Positions 40,716-48,787 of a DNA stretch of 64,000 bases are shown piece by piece. Origin of the DNA: Mesorhizobium sp. L-2-11 (lineage in GTDB: Bacteria; Pseudomonadota; Alphaproteobacteria; Rhizobiales; Rhizobiaceae); the NCBI RefSeq assembly GCF_016756595.1, contig NZ_AP023257.1, forward strand, positions 4,666,001-4,730,000, read 5' to 3'. Made by a program: the position numbers and the translations under genes. The notes beneath the pieces are model-generated. The model was given only the letters and a program-made list of their open reading frames with translations. It did not search any database and was not told where the DNA came from. Within the stretch, counting starts at the first letter, position 1, and each line of letters opens with the position of its first letter.

Positions 40716-42047
40716 CTACACCGCCAGCGCCTCGGAAAACTCCACTGCCCGACCCTGTCCTGGCGTGACCATCTCGCCTTCCCACATCACACGCTGGCCG
40801 CGCACCACGGTGCCGACCGGCCAGCCGGTCACTTCTCTGCCATCATAGGGTGTCCAGCCGGCCTTAGAGCCTGCCTGCGCATTGGTGATGGTCTCGCGGC
40901 GCTTCAAATCGACAATCGTGAAATCGGCGTCGTATCCGGCGGCGATGCGACCTTTCCTGGCCATGCCGAAGATGCGCTGCGGGCCGTGGCTGGACAGGTC
41001 GACGAAACGCTGCAACGTCAGCCGGCCGGCATTGACGTGATCCAGCATGATCGGCACCAGCGTCTGCACGCCGGTCATGCCGGACGGCGAGGCCGGATAG
41101 GGTTTTGCCTTCTCGGCCAGCGTGTGCGGGGCGTGGTCGGAACCCAGCACATCGACAATGCCTTGCGCAATGCCGTGCCAGATGCCGTCGCGGTGGCGCG
41201 ATGCGCGTACCGGCGGGTTCATCTGGATCAGCGTGCCAAGCTGCGCATAATCGTCCGCGCTCAGCGTCAGATGATGCGGCGTCGCCTCGCAGGTCGCGAC
41301 GTCCTTGTGCTGTTCGAGGAAAACAATCTCCTCGGCGGTCGAGATGTGCAGCACGTGGATGCGGGCGCTTACCTGGCGCGCGATGCGCACCAGGCGCTCG
41401 GTGCAGCGTATAGCGACGATCTCGTCGCGCCAAACCGGATGCGAGGCCGGGTCGCCCTCGATGCGCTCATCGAGCCGCTCGCGCAGCCGGAATTCGTCCT
41501 CGGAATGGAAGGCCGCACGGCGGCGGGTATTCCTGAGAATCGAGGCGACGCTTTCATCATCCTCGACCAATAGATCGCCGGTGGAGGAGCCCATGAACAC
41601 TTTTATGCCGGCAGCACCGGGCAGCCGCTCAAGATCGCCCACATCCCCGGCATTCTCACGGGTGCCACCGACCCAGAAGGCAAAGTCACAATGCATGCGG
41701 CCGGTGGCGCGCCGAACCTTGTCGGCAAGCGCTGCTTCGCTGGTGGTCAGCGGGTTGGTGTTGGGCATCTCGAAGACGGCGGTAACGCCGCCCAGCACCG
41801 CTGCCCGCGAGCCTGTCTCCAAATCTTCCTTGTGCTCCAGCCCTGGCTCGCGGAAATGCACCTGGCTGTCGATGACGCCCGGCAGGATGTGCAGGCCGCG
41901 ACAGTCGACCGTCTCGCCGGCGGAAGCCTGGGCGAGATCGCCGATAGCAGCGATGCGCCCGCCGCTGATGCCGATGTCGCGTCGGCCTTCGCCGTCGTGG
42001 TTGACCACCGTGCCGCCTGTCAGGATGAGGTCGTAGGTCGTGGCCAT
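40716..42047 (-). CDS. pyrC: Dihydroorotase-like amidohydrolase
   Basis: A 443-aa amidohydrolase of the class I dihydroorotase/AllB-like branch, which closes the pyrimidine ring. The metal site shows DSQVHFREPG (the first His of the usual HxH is Gln), the likely carboxylated Lys in KVFMGSSTGDL, His in ATPHHLTL and LHIST, and catalytic Asp in LGSDHAPH. Length fits. It is divergent from ygfZ. The Gln substitution may mean a mononuclear site or an alternative cyclic-amide substrate. Confidence 0.85.
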   Translation of the reverse strand: MATTYDLILTGGTVVNHDGEGRRDIGISGGRIAAIGDLAQASAGETVDCRGLHILPGVIDSQVHFREPGLEHKEDLETGSRAAVLGGVTAVFEMPNTNPLTTSEAALADKVRRATGRMHCDFAFWVGGTRENAGDVGDLERLPGAAGIKVFMGSSTGDLLVEDDESVASILRNTRRRAAFHSEDEFRLRERLDERIEGDPASHPVWRDEIVAIRCTERLVRIARQVSARIHVLHISTAEEIVFLEQHKDVATCEATPHHLTLSADDYAQLGTLIQMNPPVRASRHRDGIWHGIAQGIVDVLGSDHAPHTLAEKAKPYPASPSGMTGVQTLVPIMLDHVNAGRLTLQRFVDLSSHGPQRIFGMARKGRIAAGYDADFTIVDLKRRETITNAQAGSKAGWTPYDGREVTGWPVGTVVRGQRVMWEGEMVTPGQGRAVEFSEALAV

Positions 42048-42129
42048 GCTGATCCGGTCTCTTGCGGGGGGAGTGCCAGCGGCTTACGTAATGACCGACC
42101 GTTTTGCAAGATCAGGTTCTTTTCCGCCC

Positions 42130-42990
42130 ATGCCCTTTGCCCAGTTGAAAGACCGCGCGCTCGTTTCCGTGTCAGGCCCGGATGCCGAGAGTTTTTTGCA
42201 GAACATTCTGACCACCGACCTCGACGCACTGGCTGCCGGCGAGGCAAAGCCGGGCGCCTTGCTGACGCCGCAAGGCAAAATCCTGTTCGACTTCCTGATC
42301 TCCCGCGCTGGCGAGAATCTGTTTCGCCTCGAATGCCGATCCGACATATCAGACGATTTCATGCGCCGGCTGATGCTCTACAAATTGCGCGCCAAGGTCG
42401 AGATCGCCAAGGTAGATCAGGGGCTTGTCGCTGTTGCGTGGGGAGATGGTGCAACCACTTCGCAATTCGATTCAACACCGTTTGCCGATGCACGGTTCCG
42501 CAACGCGGTCGTCAATCGCTTTTATGGCGCCATTGCGGCGGGCGGCGACCCTGCCGCGTGGCAAGCTCTGCGCATCGCCCATGGGATTGCCGAAAGTGGC
42601 AGCGACTATCAGCTCGGTGACGCCTTCCCGCATGATGTGCTGCTCGATGAAACCGGCGGCGTCGGCTTCAGGAAGGGTTGCTATGTCGGCCAGGAGGTGG
42701 TTTCGCGGATGCAGCATCGCGGCACTGCCAGACGGCGGGTGCTGATCGTTTCGGCCGAACGGCCACTGCCCGCTCCTGGCACAGAGTTGACAGTTGCAGG
42801 GCGACCGGTCGGCACGCTTGGCACTGCCGCCGGCACGACAGGCCTGGCCATAGCCCGTATCGACCGCGTCAAGGCAGCGCTCGACGCCGGCCAGCCGATT
42901 GTGGCGGATGACGTCACTGTGTCGCTCGCCATTCCCGCCTGGGCGAAATTCACTTTCCCGCAGCAACCCGTCGGCGCGGAGGAGGCCTGA
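42130..42990 (+). CDS. ygfZ: Folate-binding protein YgfZ
   Basis: A 286-aa GcvT-like protein that helps iron-sulfur cluster enzymes, probably via a folate adduct. The signature KGCYVGQEVVSRMQHRG is complete. The N-terminal MPFAQLKDRALVSVSGPDAESFLQN is the usual start; in-frame ATGs upstream overlap the divergent pyrC leader. The TGA overlaps the next gene's ATG (TGATG), with GGAGG just upstream, so translation is coupled. Confidence 0.93.
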   Translation: MPFAQLKDRALVSVSGPDAESFLQNILTTDLDALAAGEAKPGALLTPQGKILFDFLISRAGENLFRLECRSDISDDFMRRLMLYKLRAKVEIAKVDQGLVAVAWGDGATTSQFDSTPFADARFRNAVVNRFYGAIAAGGDPAAWQALRIAHGIAESGSDYQLGDAFPHDVLLDETGGVGFRKGCYVGQEVVSRMQHRGTARRRVLIVSAERPLPAPGTELTVAGRPVGTLGTAAGTTGLAIARIDRVKAALDAGQPIVADDVTVSLAIPAWAKFTFPQQPVGAEEA

Positions 42991-43622
42991 TGGCGGCCGA
43001 CCGTCCCGGCGCGCCGCCGCGCGCCTGGCAGCGCATGCTGTCGGGCCGGCGGCTCGATCTGCTCGACCCTTCGCCGCTCGACATCGAGATTTCGGACATT
43101 GCCCATGGGCTTGCCCGCGTCGCCCGGTGGAATGGCCAGACCATCGGCGATCACGCCTTTTCCGTCGCCCAGCATTCGCTGTTGGTCGAGGCGCTGTTCG
43201 GCGAGCTGGTGCCGGACGCCCCAGCCGATGCGCGGCTGGCGGCTTTGCTGCACGACGCGCCTGAATATGTCATCGGCGACATGATCTCGCCGTTCAAATC
43301 GGTGATGGGCGGCAGCTACAAGGAATGCGAGCTGAGGCTGCAGCGAGCCATCCATCGGCGCTTTTCGCTGCCGATCGAACCGGTTGCGGGCCTGCGCAAG
43401 GAGATCAAGCGCGCCGACCAGATCGCCGCCTATTTCGAGGCGACGCTGCTTGCCGGTTTTTCGACCGCCGAGGCGACCGAATTCTTCGGCCGGCCGCGCG
43501 GCTTCAATGCCGACCGCTTCGATTTCACCCCGCGTTCGGTGACCTGGGCGCAAAACGCTTTTCTCAAACGGTATGCGGCAATTGAGAAATCGCGGCGCCA
43601 AACGCTGCAGCCGGCCGACTGA
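42990..43622 (+). CDS. HD domain hydrolase, YfbR-type
   Basis: A 210-aa metal-dependent phosphohydrolase. The HD motif is spread over NGQTIGDHAFSVAQHSLLVE (His ligands) and ALLHDAPEYVIGDM (His-Asp and Glu/Asp). E. coli YfbR relatives are 5'-deoxynucleotidases, and the pattern DHAFSVAQH is close to them; activity inferred. Start inside the ygfZ stop. It converges with the ATP-grasp gene across 114 bp. Confidence 0.88.
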   Translation: MAADRPGAPPRAWQRMLSGRRLDLLDPSPLDIEISDIAHGLARVARWNGQTIGDHAFSVAQHSLLVEALFGELVPDAPADARLAALLHDAPEYVIGDMISPFKSVMGGSYKECELRLQRAIHRRFSLPIEPVAGLRKEIKRADQIAAYFEATLLAGFSTAEATEFFGRPRGFNADRFDFTPRSVTWAQNAFLKRYAAIEKSRRQTLQPAD

Positions 43623-43736
43623 AAAAACGCTAATTGACCGCAGGGGATAACAGTGCCGTCCTCGGGCGGGGAGCGGAAGGTGTGGGTCCGCCGCGACGGA
43701 TAGAAGGCTGGGGCGTCGATCGGATAGAACCCCCTG

Positions 43737-45200
43737 CTACCGCCCCTGTCGGTCGAGCCGCTCCAGGAACCACTGCGTCAGCCGCACCCAGACCTCGTCT
43801 TTTTCGCCAGAATCCTCCCAGCCATGGTCGAGGTTGGGATTGTCGTTGACCTCTATGACGAAGACACCGTCCTTGGTCTCCTTGAGGTCGACGCCGTAGA
43901 GGCCATCGCCGATGCAGCGCGCCGCCCTCACCGCCGTCTCGACGACATGGGCCGGCGCCTCCTTCAAGGTGAAGGTCTTGATGCCGCCCTGGTCGGGCTT
44001 GCCGTTGGCCTTGTGGTTGACGATCTGCCAGTGCTTCTTGGCCATCAGGTAGTGCACGGCAAACAGAGGCTGGCCGCCGAGCACGCCGACGCGCCAATCA
44101 TATTTGGTCGGAATGAATTTCTGTGCGATCAGGAGATCGGAATCCTCCAGCCATTCGGTGGCAAGCGTCTTCAGCTCATCAAAGGTGGCGCATTTCTTGA
44201 CGCCGCGTGAAAACGACGAGTCCGGGATTTTCAGCACCAGCGGAAAGCCCAGCGTCTGCGCCGCCACTTCAAGGTCCGAGATGCCGGCGATCATCACCGT
44301 CGGCGGCACCGGCACCTTGTTGTAGGTCATCAGTTCGTTGAGATAGACCTTGTTGGTGCAGCGGATCATCGACAGCGGATCATCGATGACCGGCATGCCT
44401 TCCTGCTGGGCGCGGCGCGCGAAGCGGTAGGTGTGATTGGAGATCGAGGTCGTCTCGCGGATGAACAGCGCGTCGTAATTGGCGAGCTTGGCCAGATCCT
44501 TTTTGGTGATCGGCTCGATTTCGACGCCCATCTTCTCGGCGATCTTGGCCCAATAGCGTAGCGACGAGATCTCCGATGGCGGCAACTCCTCATGCGGATC
44601 GACCAGCGTGGCGAAGGTGTAGCGCGCCGGTGTGCGGCCCTTGGTGTCACGCCATTCGCGGCTGGTGTAGGTCTCAAGGCACTGAAGAAAGCGCTTTTCT
44701 TCCTCCTCGGTCATCCTGGCCAGCGGATGAAAGCCGATCTTGCGGATCGACGCCCATTCGGCGCTGTCGGTGATGTGGACTTCCAACGCCGGCGCTCGGA
44801 ACCAGTCGAACAAAAGCTTGGCGAAGCGATCCCATATCTTCGACGAGCCGATGCCGAAAAAGATGCAGACTTTTTGCGGAAAGGCTCCGCCCAGATCCTT
44901 GCGGCATTTGTTAAGCGCGAGTTCCAGTTCCGGCAGCGCATGATCGTAGAGCTTGCGCTCGGACAGGTCGATCATCGTCTCGACCGTGGGAATGACCTTG
45001 TGACCGCGCGAACCGGCGAGCAGCGAGGCATAGTAGCCGCGGCTTTGGTAGCCGTAATTGTTCGACAGGTTGATGACTTTCGGCCGCTGGCCGCGAAACA
45101 GCGCCGGATGCGCAAGATAGTCGCGATTGGTGATGATCTTGTGCGGTGTCGCCACCTGATCGAGATCGTTCTGCCGGCCGGTAAGGATAACCCAGGTCAT
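43737..45200 (-). CDS. RimK-type ATP-grasp ligase with RLAN N-terminal domain
   Basis: A 487-aa protein. Residues ~1-210 match the RLAN domain (recalled as PF14401; TPHKIITNRDYL, YQSRGYYASLLAGSRGHKVIP), and residues ~225-480 are a RimK-like ATP-grasp with FIRETTSISNHTYRFARRAQQ, PLVLKIPDSSFSRGVKKC (ATP-binding lysine), EVNDNPNLDHGWED (metal/ATP-binding). RimK relatives add amino acids (Glu-type) to proteins or small molecules with ATP. The gene follows the GNAT-C39 gene by 5 bp, implying one operon. Substrate unknown. Confidence 0.9.
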   Translation of the reverse strand: MTWVILTGRQNDLDQVATPHKIITNRDYLAHPALFRGQRPKVINLSNNYGYQSRGYYASLLAGSRGHKVIPTVETMIDLSERKLYDHALPELELALNKCRKDLGGAFPQKVCIFFGIGSSKIWDRFAKLLFDWFRAPALEVHITDSAEWASIRKIGFHPLARMTEEEEKRFLQCLETYTSREWRDTKGRTPARYTFATLVDPHEELPPSEISSLRYWAKIAEKMGVEIEPITKKDLAKLANYDALFIRETTSISNHTYRFARRAQQEGMPVIDDPLSMIRCTNKVYLNELMTYNKVPVPPTVMIAGISDLEVAAQTLGFPLVLKIPDSSFSRGVKKCATFDELKTLATEWLEDSDLLIAQKFIPTKYDWRVGVLGGQPLFAVHYLMAKKHWQIVNHKANGKPDQGGIKTFTLKEAPAHVVETAVRAARCIGDGLYGVDLKETKDGVFVIEVNDNPNLDHGWEDSGEKDEVWVRLTQWFLERLDRQGR

Positions 45201-45205
45201 TGTTA

Positions 45206-46303
45206 TCAGCGCTTTCCGAGGATTATGGCGGCCCGCAATCCATCGCGGCCGAATTGCGCCATGTTCATGAAGATGCCGTAAGGCACCGGAATGTTGGCGG
45301 CATCAAGGATGGTCTCCTGTCTCTCGTTTTCGACCCAGGGATCGTGGATCAGGATATGGTCGCCATCATCACCGATGGCCAGAACCCAGTGCGGAACCTT
45401 CTTGCCGAACATAAGGAAGCCGCTGATCAGGACCAACACCAGTTTTCCTTCTGCGATTGCGGTGCGGATATCGTCGATGGCGAATGGACGGTAATTCACC
45501 GGGATGCCGTAACGTTCCGCGCGCCGGCGAAAGTCGACCTGCGCCAGTTCCATCACCCGGCGCTTGTCCTGGCTGCGCACCGACTGCAGGAACAGCGCAC
45601 CATGGAAGGAGACATATATCTCGGCAGAGAGCCCGCTTTCGTGGCCGGCAACGGCGAGGCCGAACGGCTCGCAGCCGCCTGGCCCCGACATCATGAAAAC
45701 GGTGGTCGCCTCGCGCCACAAACGGATTTCCATCACCGGGTCGGGCACGAAGCCGGCATCGAAATTGGCCATCGCCATCATCAGGCAGCACGGGCCGCAA
45801 GTGAAATCGCAGGTCTGCTGGTAGAACGGCACCCTGGTGGCGACCGGAATGTCGCCGCGCAAGGTCTTTTCGTAGCGCAGCGCCGTGGCGCCGTCCTCGT
45901 AATAGCCCGGTTCGCGGCCGATCTTGCGGTAGCCGCTCTGCTCGTAGATGCGGATGGCTCGGCTGTTGTCCTCACGCACCTCGAGACGCAGCATCATGCG
46001 GTTGTGCTCGAAGGCGGCTTCCTCGGCCCGCTTCAACAGCATGCGGCCAATGCCGAGGCCGGTGAAGAGCGGACCGGTGGCGATGGAATAGAGCCGCGCG
46101 ACTCCGCTGCCCTTGCGAAACAGCACGACCGCATAGCCGGCGATGCGGCCGTCGTTTTCGGCAACCAGCATCTCGGCGGTCTCGCGTTCGATCAGCTGAC
46201 GAAAGGAACGGCGGGAAATGCGGTCGCCAGAGAAAACAGCCTTTTCGATCGCCGCAAGGTCATCGACGTCGGACGCGCGGGCCGTGCGAATCTCGGCAGG
46301 CAT
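45206..46303 (-). CDS. GNAT acetyltransferase fused to a C39-like cysteine peptidase
   Basis: A 365-aa two-domain protein. The N-terminal ~155 residues are a RimI-like GNAT domain with the acetyl-CoA loop GLGIGRMLLKRAEEAA and REDNSRAIRIYEQSGY. From ~165 on is a peptidase C39-like domain: QQTCDFTCGPCCL (catalytic Cys in TCGPCC, preceding Gln for the oxyanion hole) and PHWVLAIGDDGDHILIHDPW (His and Asp). Both halves therefore look active. The chosen ATG 46303 has only a weak ribosome site; an in-frame TTG at 46387 would add 28 residues. It lies 5 bp before the ATP-grasp gene. Confidence 0.88.
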   Translation of the reverse strand: MPAEIRTARASDVDDLAAIEKAVFSGDRISRRSFRQLIERETAEMLVAENDGRIAGYAVVLFRKGSGVARLYSIATGPLFTGLGIGRMLLKRAEEAAFEHNRMMLRLEVREDNSRAIRIYEQSGYRKIGREPGYYEDGATALRYEKTLRGDIPVATRVPFYQQTCDFTCGPCCLMMAMANFDAGFVPDPVMEIRLWREATTVFMMSGPGGCEPFGLAVAGHESGLSAEIYVSFHGALFLQSVRSQDKRRVMELAQVDFRRRAERYGIPVNYRPFAIDDIRTAIAEGKLVLVLISGFLMFGKKVPHWVLAIGDDGDHILIHDPWVENERQETILDAANIPVPYGIFMNMAQFGRDGLRAAIILGKR

Positions 46304-46433
46304 GCGGGCTTGGAAAACCTCGATTGGATTGTGGAAAGGCTTGGTCAGAAGTGTCGACAACACAGCCGAAGCACCAGCATCCGTCAAGCGCTATCGCACC
46401 TCGATTCGGGCTGAATTGTGACAGTTTCGGCGG

Positions 46434-46565
46434 CGCATGACCCCCAAAATCGGAATCGATTTTTGCTTCGCTGACCTTCGGTTCGGAAAGGATCATGCGC
46501 AAAAATTAAAGTGCTACAGCGTCCTTTGCCTGTCCAAAGACGCGCGGCGATGCAGACGCGACCTT
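46434..46565 (-). repeat. Two-module mosaic repeat, copy 2
   Basis: Reading the minus strand, module A (GCGTCTTTGGACAGGCAAAGGACGC) is followed by TGTAGCACTTTAATTT and module B (GCGCATGATCCTTTCCGAA...GGGGTCATGCGC). Order and spacing match the copy at 4101-4208. Module B here carries about 15 extra bases in its loop. Confidence 0.8.
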
Positions 46566-46581
46566 TGAAAAACAGCACAGC

Positions 46582-47373
46582 TCAGCTGGCCAGCCCGGCG
46601 ACAAGCTGGCTGTAGGCGCTCTTCGCCACTGCAGTCAGTTGCGCGCGCGGCAGCGAGCCGACGACGGCGCAGCCATAGCCCTTGTCTAACCAGTAGATCG
46701 CCTCGGGGCCGTCTTCTTGCGATCCATAAGTGCCCTTGGCCTTCTCGGCCGATTCTGCTGTGACGAACAGCGAGATGCGCTCGCCCTTGGCGTCCTCATA
46801 GAGCAACATCGCGGCCTTGCTCTCGCCAGCGGGCAGCAGCCGACCGCCGACGAGCTGGAATCCTTGCGCCGCCAGATCCGGTGCGACCAGCTTCAGGCCG
46901 ACCCTATTGGACAGCCAGGTTTGCAGATGATCCTTGTCGCTGGCCGGCACTTCCACCGCATGCCGCTGCTCGGCGGCATAGAGGACATGGGCTGCGATCG
47001 CCTGCTCAGCGAGTTGGTCCTCGGCAGGGTCTTCCAGACCGAGATGGTCGATGCCGGCGACATAACCGCCAACACCGCCAATGGTCAGCATCGCCGCTGC
47101 GGCAGCCGCCCGCCACCAGCGCGAGTTCGATGCCGCCGTTTTGACCGGCGCCTCACCGAACACGATATTTTGCAACCGCACCGGCACCGGCTCGTCGAGC
47201 ACGCCGGCGAAGGCGGCACGCAGTGCTGCGCGGTCAGCGACATAGCGGTCACGCCTCGCCTTCATTTCAGGAACGGCCTCGAGCCAGGCGTCATAAGCCA
47301 CGCGCTCGTCAACCGGCAACTCGCCATCGAGGGCCATATGGATGTCGCGTTCGGAAAAATCGCGCCGGGTCAT
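46582..47373 (-). CDS. Anti-sigma factor
   Basis: A 263-aa membrane-bound regulator that should hold the neighbouring ECF sigma factor inactive. The N-terminal ~80 residues (FSERDIHMALDGELPVDERVAYDAWL) resemble the anti-sigma domain but lack the HxxxCxxC zinc motif. One hydrophobic helix (RAAAAAAMLTIGGVGGYVAGI) crosses the membrane, and a ~145-residue outer domain with a single cysteine (GYGCAVVGSL) is likely periplasmic and senses the signal. Its ATG overlaps the sigma gene stop as ATGA. Confidence 0.9.
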   Translation of the reverse strand: MTRRDFSERDIHMALDGELPVDERVAYDAWLEAVPEMKARRDRYVADRAALRAAFAGVLDEPVPVRLQNIVFGEAPVKTAASNSRWWRAAAAAAMLTIGGVGGYVAGIDHLGLEDPAEDQLAEQAIAAHVLYAAEQRHAVEVPASDKDHLQTWLSNRVGLKLVAPDLAAQGFQLVGGRLLPAGESKAAMLLYEDAKGERISLFVTAESAEKAKGTYGSQEDGPEAIYWLDKGYGCAVVGSLPRAQLTAVAKSAYSQLVAGLAS

Positions 47374-47888
47374 TTCTCGACGATCCTTATCGCCCGGCGA
47401 CGCGCGGCATCATCCAGCAACCTGCGCAACTCGTCACGCCCGCGCGCGATGCGCGACATCAGCGTGCCGGCCGGAACGCCGAGGATGTTGGCGGCCTCGG
47501 CATAGGAAAAGCCTTCGATGGCAACCATGACCAGTGCTGCGCGCCGATCGGGGCTGATCGCCTGCAACGCGTCGATGATCTCGCGCGAGGCGATGCTCTC
47601 GACCTGCTCAGCGGGTGCTGCCTGCGCCTCGCGCGCTTCCAGCGGCAGAATCGCTGCTTCGCCGCGCCGGTTCACCTTGCGCATCTGGTCGATGAACAAA
47701 TGATGCATGATCGTAAACAGCCACCTCCTGGGGCTTTCTCCAGTCTGCCAATTGTCGAGCCGCACAAGCGCCCGTTCGAGACAGTCCTGAACGAGATCGT
47801 CAGCGGAATCGCGATCGCGCAGCAGCGAGCGCGCATAACGGCGCAGGCGTGGTATCTCGCCCAGGATTGCTGCCTTCTTTTCGTCCAT
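47370..47888 (-). CDS. ECF-type RNA polymerase sigma factor
   Basis: A 172-aa ECF sigma factor. Region 2 is seen in RYARSLLRDRDSADDLVQDCLERAL (about residues 17-41) and region 4 in ISPDRRAALVMVAIEGFSYAEAANILGVPAGTLMSRIARGR (HTH at about 125-150). Short and without extra domains. It is the first gene of a two-gene operon with its anti-sigma factor, which overlaps by four bases. Regulon unknown. Confidence 0.95.
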   Translation of the reverse strand: MDEKKAAILGEIPRLRRYARSLLRDRDSADDLVQDCLERALVRLDNWQTGESPRRWLFTIMHHLFIDQMRKVNRRGEAAILPLEAREAQAAPAEQVESIASREIIDALQAISPDRRAALVMVAIEGFSYAEAANILGVPAGTLMSRIARGRDELRRLLDDAARRRAIRIVEK

Positions 47889-47999
47889 GACCGCTGGTTC
47901 TGAGGTCGCCCTTGTTCATCCGATTGAACGCGCCTTCACCGCGCGGCGCAAGCGGCCAGCGCGAAGCGGTCCGCCGCCCGGCCACCCAAGCAATTCAAT

Positions 48000-48026
48000 A
48001 ACGCTGGCCAGGGGGCGATTTATTCC
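48000..48026 (-). promoter_or_regulatory. Possible ECF-type promoter upstream of the sigma gene
   Basis: On the minus strand GGAAT is followed after 18 bases by CGTT, resembling the GGAAC-N16/17-CGTT layout used by several alphaproteobacterial ECF sigma factors. The spacing is one base too long, so this is a weak call. Confidence 0.25.
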
Positions 48027-48068
48027 CGGCTTGCATCCGAAAGTTAAGGGAAGCGCTTGGCGAAAATC

Positions 48069-48485
48069 CTAACCCATATCTGTCTGGAGAAAGTCGTTGC
48101 CCTTATAAAGCAGCGGCACATCGAGGATTTTCGCACAAGCGTAGGTGAAACAATCGCCGAAGTTGAGGCCGGCCTGATGCCCAACGGCCTTGCCATAACG
48201 CGCGCTAGCGTCGATGGCCCGGGAACCGATTTCCTCACTGACCATCACATTTTCCCCACCAATCTCGACAATGAACTGGTCGACCAGGTCGCGAGCCTTG
48301 AGCAGGACTTCAGCGGTAGGTTTGCGGGCGCCCGCGGCTGCGCGTGCCACTGCCTGTGTCGCTTCGAAACGCACCAACGGAGAAACGTAGAGCAAGCCGG
48401 CAAAACCGGAGAGCCGCTTCATCAATTCCTCCCAGCCCGGTTCCTGGTTGAGAATGGCGACGATCACCGACGCGTCGACAAACAT
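48069..48485 (-). CDS. vapC: VapC-type PIN domain toxin
   Basis: A 138-aa PIN ribonuclease, the toxin of a VapBC pair. The acidic residues expected in the active site are present: Asp4 in MFVDASVIVAIL, Glu in VRFEATQAV, Asp in FGDCFTYACAKI and the C-terminal YKGNDFLQTD. The ATG at 48485 shares bases with the antitoxin stop (TGATG), so it needs translation of vapB. Target RNA unknown. Confidence 0.93.
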   Translation of the reverse strand: MFVDASVIVAILNQEPGWEELMKRLSGFAGLLYVSPLVRFEATQAVARAAAGARKPTAEVLLKARDLVDQFIVEIGGENVMVSEEIGSRAIDASARYGKAVGHQAGLNFGDCFTYACAKILDVPLLYKGNDFLQTDMG

Positions 48486-48727
48486 CAGTCTTCCCACATC
48501 TCGTCGGTGAATTTCTTCATGTCGAAGTCGGGATTGGGCAGGCCGATCTTTGCCGCCTCGGCTTGCAGCTTGGCGATTCGTTCACGAAGCGGCACCTTGG
48601 TACGGTTGCGCTCGAGTTCGTGCAAAAGTGCGATCCGCACCGCCTCCGTTTTGCTCGAAGCGTTCGTCTCGCGCTGCAATTTGGTGGCCAGCGCATCCAC
48701 TTCGTCGTCACGGATGTAGAGCGGCAT
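48485..48727 (-). CDS. vapB: VapB-type antitoxin
   Basis: An 80-aa antitoxin of the VapB/Rv0623-like type. The N-terminal MPLYIRDDEVDALATKLQRETNASSKTEA forms a ribbon-helix-helix-like DNA-binding domain; the C-terminal ~35 residues (IGLPNPDFDMKKFTDEMWED) are acidic and should wrap the toxin. The start 48727 has GGGAGA upstream and is overlapped by a perfect inverted repeat that is the likely operator. The frame is open further upstream but without a ribosome site. Confidence 0.92.
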   Translation of the reverse strand: MPLYIRDDEVDALATKLQRETNASSKTEAVRIALLHELERNRTKVPLRERIAKLQAEAAKIGLPNPDFDMKKFTDEMWED

Positions 48728-48755
48728 CTGGATATCTCCCAATGCATATCCAGAT
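48726..48755. promoter_or_regulatory. Inverted-repeat operator of vapBC
   Basis: Perfect 10-bp arms ATCTGGATAT and ATATCCAGAT flank a 10-bp spacer. The repeat begins at the vapB start codon, so VapB binding would block both transcription and access to the start. Confidence 0.75.
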
Positions 48756-48787
48756 ATCCTATTCTGCATATTGTTTCAAGAAGCGTA

